From contig NZ_CP026001.1 in assembly GCF_003086775.1 (NCBI RefSeq), positions 3,686,125-3,750,124 on the forward strand: DNA of 64,000 nucleotides. Direction: 5' to 3'. Below the pieces are notes generated by a model, which searched no databases, was not told the DNA's origin, and saw only the letters and a list, made by a program, of their open reading frames with translations. The translations under genes and the position numbers were made by a program. This DNA is from Stenotrophomonas sp. ZAC14D1_NAIMI4_1 (lineage in GTDB: Bacteria; Pseudomonadota; Gammaproteobacteria; Xanthomonadales; Xanthomonadaceae). Shown here piece by piece: positions 59,187 to 64,000 of the stretch. Every line of letters starts with the position of its first letter. Position 1 is the first letter of the stretch.

Positions 59187-61181
59187 ATGGACTCTTCATG
59201 GATCGACGCCACCCTCGCGTGGATTGCCGCCCATCCCGTACTCGCGGGCGCGGTTATTTTTCTGATCGCCTTCTGCGATGCGGTCATCATTCTCGGTGCC
59301 ATCGTGCCGGCGCTGCCCCTGCTGTTCGCAGTGGGCGTGTTCATCGGCCTGGGGCAGATCTCCGGGCCGTATGCCGTGGCCGCGGCGGCGCTGGGTGCGT
59401 TTGCCGGTGATGGCATCAGCTATTGGATCGGCCGCCGCTGGGGCGACCGCCTGCGTGGGGTCTGGCCGTTCAGCCGCTACCCGCAGCTGCTGGACCGTGG
59501 CGAGAACCTGTTCCGCCGCAATGCCTTCAAGAGCATCCTGATCGCGCGCTATGTCGGCGCCATCCGGCCGTTCGTGCCGGCCATCGCCGGCATGCTGAAG
59601 ATGCCGGCCAGCCGCTACGTGCAGGCCAGCGGCATCGCCAGCCTGTCCTGGGCGGTGCTGTTCCTGGCCCCGGGCTGGATCCTGGGCGAGGCGTATGACG
59701 CGGTTGCCGCTGTTGCTGGACGCCTGGTGGTGGTGGTCGGCCTGCTGATGGTCATCCTGGGCCTGGTCTGGGCCATCGTGCTGTACGGCTACCGCTGGTC
59801 GGCTGCGCGCATGGACCACTGGCTGGCGCGCCTGCTGGACTGGTCCAACCGCCACCCCACGCTGGGCCGCTACACGGTGGGCGTGCTCGACCCCAAGCGT
59901 CGTGAATCGGTACCGCTGGCGATGCTGGCGCTGATGCTGCTGTTGCTGGGCTGGGGCTGGTTCGCGCTGCTGACCGTGGTGGTCGCCCATGGCGAACCGC
60001 TGGCCATCGACCTGCTGGTGCACCAGGCCATGCTGGCCCTGCGCAACCCGCTGGCCGACTACCCGATGGCGGCACTGGCCTCGCTGGGCGCGTGGCAGGT
60101 GCTGATGCCGGCCACCGCCGCGGCCATGGGCTACCTGGTGTGGCGCCGACGCTGGATGGCCGCCGCGCACTGGCTGGCCGCACTGGCCTTCGGCCTGGCC
60201 CTGACCAAGCTCCTGGGCACCACCGTTGACGTGGTGCGCCCGGTCGATGCCAGCAGCGGCTTCGGCTTCCCCTCGGTGTCGGTGACCATGGCCACCATCA
60301 CCTTCGGCTTCTTCGCGGTGCTGATCGCCCGCGAGATGCCCGGCCGTACCCGCGTCTGGCCGTACCTCGTCTCGGGCATCGTGGTCAGCCTGATCGGCTT
60401 CTCACGCCTGTACCTGGGCGCGCACTGGCTGAGCGACGTCATCGGCGGGATGCTGTTCGGCACGTTCTGGCTGCTGGTGCTGGGCATCGCCTACCGCCGC
60501 CGCTTCAACCGCTCGTTCTGGGTGAAGCCGGTGGCGTGGCTGTTCTACGGCGTCTTCGCGGTCGCGGCCATGTGGTACGCGCCGCGCAACATCCCGGTGA
60601 AGCTGGAACGCTTCGAACCGACCCTGCCGGCACCCACTGCGATCGACATGCAGGCCTGGTGGCAGCATGACTGGGCCAAGCTGCCGGCGCGCCGCAACGA
60701 GTTCGACGATGACCAGCGCTGGCCGCTGGACGTGCAGGTGGCCGGCCCGCTGGCGCCGTTGCAGGCACAGCTGCAGGCGCGCGGCTGGACCGTGCAGGCG
60801 CAGGCCGGCTGGGAAGAAGCGCTGCTGATGCTGGACAAGAACACCGGCGCCGACGAACTGCCGGTGCTGCCGGCCACGTTGGAAACGCGCGTGGAGGCCC
60901 TGCTGATGGTGCGCCAGGGCGCAAAGCCGGACGAGCGTTACGTGCTGCGCCTGTGGCAGGCACCGGGCCAGCTGCAGCCGGGCGACGTGCCGCTGTGGCT
61001 GGGCAGTGCACAGACCCTGCGCTACGAGCGTCACTTCGAGTGGATAGGGATGTGGCATCCGGTGCGTGGCATCGACCCCGCGTTCAATGCGGTGAAGGAC
61101 GCCGTGCAGGGCATGCCGCAGCACGAGGACGTGCATGCCGAGACCGGGTTGCCGGTGCTGCGGTTGAAGACTCAGCCGTGA
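59187..61181 (+). CDS. DedA-PAP2-LssY fusion membrane protein
   Basis: A 664-residue polytopic protein. Residues 1-200: DedA/SNARE-associated domain (AFCDAVIILGAIVPALPLLF, IARYVGAIRPFVPAIAGM), a family with undecaprenyl-phosphate flippase members. Residues 240-440: PAP2 lipid phosphatase with K341...RP352 and SRLYLGAHWLSDV (406-418). The second PAP2 motif is PSVS at 362-365 where PSGH is usual, so its His is absent. Residues 470-664: LssY C-terminal domain outside the membrane. Likely acts on lipid phosphates such as undecaprenyl diphosphate (inference). Confidence 0.88.
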   Translation: MDSSWIDATLAWIAAHPVLAGAVIFLIAFCDAVIILGAIVPALPLLFAVGVFIGLGQISGPYAVAAAALGAFAGDGISYWIGRRWGDRLRGVWPFSRYPQLLDRGENLFRRNAFKSILIARYVGAIRPFVPAIAGMLKMPASRYVQASGIASLSWAVLFLAPGWILGEAYDAVAAVAGRLVVVVGLLMVILGLVWAIVLYGYRWSAARMDHWLARLLDWSNRHPTLGRYTVGVLDPKRRESVPLAMLALMLLLLGWGWFALLTVVVAHGEPLAIDLLVHQAMLALRNPLADYPMAALASLGAWQVLMPATAAAMGYLVWRRRWMAAAHWLAALAFGLALTKLLGTTVDVVRPVDASSGFGFPSVSVTMATITFGFFAVLIAREMPGRTRVWPYLVSGIVVSLIGFSRLYLGAHWLSDVIGGMLFGTFWLLVLGIAYRRRFNRSFWVKPVAWLFYGVFAVAAMWYAPRNIPVKLERFEPTLPAPTAIDMQAWWQHDWAKLPARRNEFDDDQRWPLDVQVAGPLAPLQAQLQARGWTVQAQAGWEEALLMLDKNTGADELPVLPATLETRVEALLMVRQGAKPDERYVLRLWQAPGQLQPGDVPLWLGSAQTLRYERHFEWIGMWHPVRGIDPAFNAVKDAVQGMPQHEDVHAETGLPVLRLKTQP

Positions 61182-61188
61182 TGGACCC

Positions 61189-61326
61189 GCCGGGCCATGC
61201 CCGGCGGCGCTACCGGAACGCGGACCACGCCGTGATGGATCCGCCGGGCGTGGCCCGGCGCTACCGGAACGCGGAGGGGTAGCGCCGGGCCATGCCCGGC
61301 GGCGTAGATCCACGCCACGCGTGGAT
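61189..61326. repeat. SMAG-type palindrome cluster
   Basis: GCCGGGCCATGCCCGGC ending GCGCTACC, GCCGGGCGTGGCCCGGC ending GCTACC, then GGTAGCGCCGGGCCATGCCC and GTAGATCCACGCCACGCGTG. Four units in 138 bases between the fusion gene and the convergent LON-domain gene. Confidence 0.85.
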
Positions 61327-61331
61327 GGCTG

Positions 61332-61910
61332 TTACGGCATCCAGCCCAGCAACTGCTGCAGGCGCTGGTGCGGGTCGTCCATCTGCAGCAGCTGCAGGCG
61401 CTGCTGCTCGCCCAGCGGCAGCAGTTCGGCCAGCCGCCAGCCGACCCAGCTGGCCTGGTCCAGCAGCGCCGGGTTCGCCGGCGCATACGCCTCGCCCGCC
61501 TGCTCGATGATGTGCCCCAGCACCGTGGCCAGCAGCGCGTGCTGCGGCTTCAGTTCGTCATCGGGGTCTTCTTCGCACCAGCGCACATCGGCCACGACCA
61601 GGCCGTTGTCGCGCACGCGGGTACGCTCGACATGGAAGCGACGGGTGCCGCGCAGGCGCAGCTGCAGCACGCCATCGGCACCGACATCGAAATCCTCGAT
61701 GCGCACCTGCACGCCGTAGGCGGCCGGGGTGGCCGGCTCCCCCACTTCCTGCCCTTCCAGGATCAGGCAGACGCCGAAGCCCTCGCCGCTGCGGCCGGTG
61801 TCACGCACCAGGTCGAGGTAGCGGCGCTCGAACACGCGCAGGCCAACCGCCGCGCCGGGCACCAGCGTGGTGTGCAGCGGGAACAGCGGCAGCGAAACGT
61901 CGGTACTCAT
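61332..61910 (-). CDS. LON peptidase substrate-binding domain protein
   Basis: A 192-residue stand-alone version of the Lon N-terminal domain, without ATPase or protease parts. SLPLFPLHTTLVPGAAVGLR VFERRYLDL at the start and FGVCLILEGQEVGEP are typical. Role unknown; it may help select unfolded proteins. Its ATG overlaps the mpl stop by 4 nt. Confidence 0.92.
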   Translation of the reverse strand: MSTDVSLPLFPLHTTLVPGAAVGLRVFERRYLDLVRDTGRSGEGFGVCLILEGQEVGEPATPAAYGVQVRIEDFDVGADGVLQLRLRGTRRFHVERTRVRDNGLVVADVRWCEEDPDDELKPQHALLATVLGHIIEQAGEAYAPANPALLDQASWVGWRLAELLPLGEQQRLQLLQMDDPHQRLQQLLGWMP

Positions 61911-63271
61911 CGGGCCTGCAGGGCGGCGAGGAAGCGGCGCGGAGCGCCGTCGAAGCCACCGTTGGACATGAACACCACGTGGTCACCGCTGCGCGCGCTG
62001 GACTGCAGCTGCGCCAGCAACGCGTCGGTGTCCGGCACGGCATGGGCCTGGCCACGCACGGCAGCGATCACCGCTGCGGCATCCCAGGCCAGTTCCGGCC
62101 GGTGCAGGAACACCACTTCGTCGGCCAGTCCCAGCGACGGCGCCAGCGCCTGCGCGTGCGCACCCAGCCGCATCGAATTGCTGCGCGGCTCCATCGCCAC
62201 CACGATACGCGCGTCGCCGACCTTGGCACGCAGGCCTTCGAGCGTGGTCGCGATCGCCGTGGGGTGGTGGGCGAAATCATCGTAGACGGTGATGCCGTCG
62301 TGGCTGCCGATCACTTCCATGCGGCGCTTGACGCTGCGGAAGCGCGCCAGCGCGGGGATCACCTCGGCGGGGGCCACGCCCACCGCATGTGCGGCGGCCA
62401 GCGCGGCCAGGCCATTGAGCACGTTGTGGCGGCCCAGCAGTGACCAGTGCACATCGCCCAGCGCTTGCCCACGGTGATGCACGCGGAACGCGCTGCCATC
62501 GGCGGCCAGCAGCTCGGCATGCCATTCCAGCGCCGGGTCGAAACCGAAGCGCTCGACCGGGGTCCAGCAGCCCATCTGCAGCACCTTGGCCAGGTGCGCG
62601 TCCTCGCCATTGACGATCAGGCGGCCACGCGCGGGCACCGTGCGCACCAGGTGGTGGAACTGGCGCTCGATGGCCTCCACGTCCGGGAAGATGTCGGCGT
62701 GGTCGTATTCGAGGTTGTTGAGGATGGCCACCAGCGGCCGGTAGTGCACGAACTTGCTGCGCTTGTCGAAGAAGGCGGTGTCGTACTCATCGGCCTCGAC
62801 CACGAACTCGCGGCCCTGGCCCAGGCGGGCGGAGACGCCGAAATCCTCGGCCACGCCACCGATCAGGAAGCCCGGCGAGCGCCCGGCGCTTTCCAGCAGC
62901 CAGGTGAGGATGGTCGTGGTGGTGGTCTTGCCGTGGGTGCCGGCCACGGCCAGCGTGTCGCGACCCGGCAGGACCTGCTCGGACAGCCACTGGGCGCCGG
63001 AGATATAGCGCTGGCCGGCATCGAGCACGGCTTCCACGGCCGGATTGCCGCGCGACAGGGCGTTGCCGATCACCACCTCGGCGGTGCCCGGCGGCACGCT
63101 GTCGGCGCGGTAGCCCTGGTCCAGGGCGATGCCCAGCTGCTCCAGCTGGGTGGACATCGGCGGATAGATGGCCTGGTCGCTGCCGCTGACCGTGTGGCCC
63201 AGTTCCCGTGCCAGGGCGGCCACGCCACCCATGAAGGTGCCGGCGATTGCAAGGATATGTACGCTGCTCAT
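61907..63271 (-). CDS. mpl: UDP-MurNAc:L-Ala-gamma-D-Glu-meso-DAP ligase Mpl
   Basis: Reattaches the recycled murein tripeptide to UDP-MurNAc, saving new synthesis. About 454 residues: HILAIAGTFMGGVAALAREL (UDP site), the P-loop AVAGTHGKTTTTTIL, EADEYDTAFFDKRSKFVHYR and the Mur ligase C-domain ITVYDDFAHHPTAIATTLEG with the DAP-specific region. The ATG at MSSVHILAI is chosen since it opens the Rossmann strand; the 46-residue upstream extension is unlikely. Confidence 0.96.
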   Translation of the reverse strand: MSSVHILAIAGTFMGGVAALARELGHTVSGSDQAIYPPMSTQLEQLGIALDQGYRADSVPPGTAEVVIGNALSRGNPAVEAVLDAGQRYISGAQWLSEQVLPGRDTLAVAGTHGKTTTTTILTWLLESAGRSPGFLIGGVAEDFGVSARLGQGREFVVEADEYDTAFFDKRSKFVHYRPLVAILNNLEYDHADIFPDVEAIERQFHHLVRTVPARGRLIVNGEDAHLAKVLQMGCWTPVERFGFDPALEWHAELLAADGSAFRVHHRGQALGDVHWSLLGRHNVLNGLAALAAAHAVGVAPAEVIPALARFRSVKRRMEVIGSHDGITVYDDFAHHPTAIATTLEGLRAKVGDARIVVAMEPRSNSMRLGAHAQALAPSLGLADEVVFLHRPELAWDAAAVIAAVRGQAHAVPDTDALLAQLQSSARSGDHVVFMSNGGFDGAPRRFLAALQAR

Positions 63272-63601
63272 GACCGGGGATTGTGACCGATCACGGCTGT
63301 ATAGGGCCATTGTCTGCAATGGGGTCAGACAACTCCTACACCGGTTGTGAGAAAACTCCAATCGTCTGTCAGGGAATTCCCGATAGCGCGGGTATGTGAA
63401 CCCGTACACAATTCAGGAAGCCAGCCGTAGTACCCGAACCGGTCCTACTCCCCAAGAGGCCATCCCCAAGGGAGCTCATGCTGCGGAGCCCTGAGCAAGC
63501 TCATCGCTGGCACCTATGAAACGAAACAGGCCTGGTCCGCAAGGACCAGGCCTGTTTCGTCGTGGCTGCACGGTGGCCGGCACAGGGCCGGCCGACCGCC
63601 A
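63272..63601. other. Gap between mpl and adk
   Basis: A 330-base gap between two minus-strand genes. It holds an inverted repeat TTGTCTG/CAGACAA (63310-63332), a short hairpin CGGGT/ACCCG near 63390, a C-rich stretch (TACTCCCC; CATCCCCAAG) near 63447-63471, a GCTCA/TGAGC hairpin (about 63475-63497) and the strong terminator at 63521-63560. The structured part could be a small RNA on the plus strand, but no promoter was recognised. Confidence 0.5.
63521..63560. terminator. Strong hairpin terminator after adk
   Basis: A perfect 18-bp stem (ACGAAACAGGCCTGGTCC and its complement) with a 4-base GCAA loop, 42 bases past the adk stop. T-rich on both sides of the stem base, so it may work in both directions. 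Confidence 0.85.
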
Positions 63602-64000
63602 TCAGCCCTTGATCGCCGCCAGGATGCGGGCTTCGATCTCGTCCAGGTCACCGACGCCATCGACGCGGGCCAAGGTGCCACGGCCGGCGTAGAAGTCGAC
63701 CACCGGGGCGGTCTGGTCGTTGTAGACCTGCAGGCGCTGGCGCACCGCTTCCGGGTTGTCGTCGGCGCGGCCCTGTTCCTGGGCGCGGCCGGCGATGCGC
63801 TCGACCAGCAGCTCGGTGGCCACGTCCAGCTGCACCACGGCATCCAGCGGCTGGCCGATCTTGGCCAGCAGGCCGTCCATCGCATTGGCCTGGGCCACAT
63901 TGCGCGGGTAGCCGTCCAGGATGAAGCCCTTGGCGACATCGGCCTGGGTCAGGCGCGACTCCAGCATGCCCAGCAGGATGTCGTCGGACACCAGGTTGCC
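63602..64000 (-). CDS. adk: Adenylate kinase, C-terminal part
   Basis: Balances ATP, ADP and AMP. Only the C-terminal ~133 residues are in the window; the gene runs off the right edge. GNLVSDDILLGMLESRL, KGFILDGYPRNVAQANAMD (the GFxLDGxPR motif) and the short lid region RIAGRAQEQGRADDNPEAVR identify a short-lid type. PVVDFYAGRGTLARVDGVGD follows. The nucleotide-binding N-terminus is not visible here. Confidence 0.95.
   Translation of the reverse strand, partial: GNLVSDDILLGMLESRLTQADVAKGFILDGYPRNVAQANAMDGLLAKIGQPLDAVVQLDVATELLVERIAGRAQEQGRADDNPEAVRQRLQVYNDQTAPVVDFYAGRGTLARVDGVGDLDEIEARILAAIKG

Noticed and set aside
63272..63601. tRNA gene in the mpl-adk gap
   Set aside because: No cloverleaf, no TTCGA arm and no CCA end were found; the same holds for the other gaps checked.

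Overview
The window reads as chromosome of a high-GC gammaproteobacterium of the Xanthomonadaceae, most likely Stenotrophomonas (S. maltophilia group). The reasons are the strong GC bias, the pilMNOPQ block divergent from the PBP1A gene, the pepP / UPF0149 / TIGR02449 / zapA / 6S RNA / ygfA block, and above all the many short palindromes that start with GTAG (the SMAG type of REP element known from S. maltophilia). Genus is inferred from gene content and repeats, not from a search.

Layout. 1-3.6 kb: transketolase and a dicarboxylate/amino-acid symporter. 3.6-10.6 kb: a six-gene MoxR-DUF58-DUF4381-BatA-BatB/C-BatD operon on the minus strand, almost every junction a 4-nt ATGA overlap. 10.7-18.5 kb: type IV pilus alignment and secretin genes pilMNOPQ (minus) divergent from mrcA (plus). 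18.7-24 kb: two unknown proteins, a 23-residue hydrophobic peptide, citrate synthase, ribosomal protein L31 type B and a nucleoside hydrolase. 24-30 kb: gmk-rpoZ-spoT-ridA-recG. 30.2-38.9 kb: a small unknown gene, yicC, then rph-VOC-rdgB-hemW, a DUF1631 gene overlapping a PilZ gene, and a prolidase. 38.9-39.8 kb: a gene-free block with five perfect-length 89-bp tandem repeats between two long hairpins. 39.8-46.1 kb: pepP, UPF0149, TIGR02449, zapA, 6S RNA, ygfA, EVE, rpiA, DUF192, a SirB1-type protein, rubredoxin. 46.2-51.6 kb: thiE-hemL, azurin, a HAD hydrolase, an acetylornithine-type aminotransferase and a voltage-gated-type K+ channel with a C-terminal zinc ribbon. 51.7-55.4 kb: two tandem DUF3829 lipoproteins, an SDR and a lipoprotein. 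55.5-57.8 kb: an accessory island of immunity-like genes with eroded copies. 57.9-64 kb: a DUF2867 / kinase-like pair divergent from a DedA-PAP2-LssY fusion, a LON-domain protein, mpl, and the 3' part of adk.

Most of the window is housekeeping. The parts worth a second look are the island at 55.5-57.8 kb (DUF4288, an Imm26-like protein, two unknown small proteins and a broken second DUF4288 copy, with no toxin gene beside it), three intergenic repeat families (SMAG palindromes; three long hairpins sharing a GACAGTT tag; three GGGGTC...GACCCC palindromes), a terminator wedged between the paralogous DUF3829 genes, and the envelope-lipid gene group at 57.9-61.2 kb. No tRNA, rRNA, CRISPR array, insertion sequence or prophage was seen.
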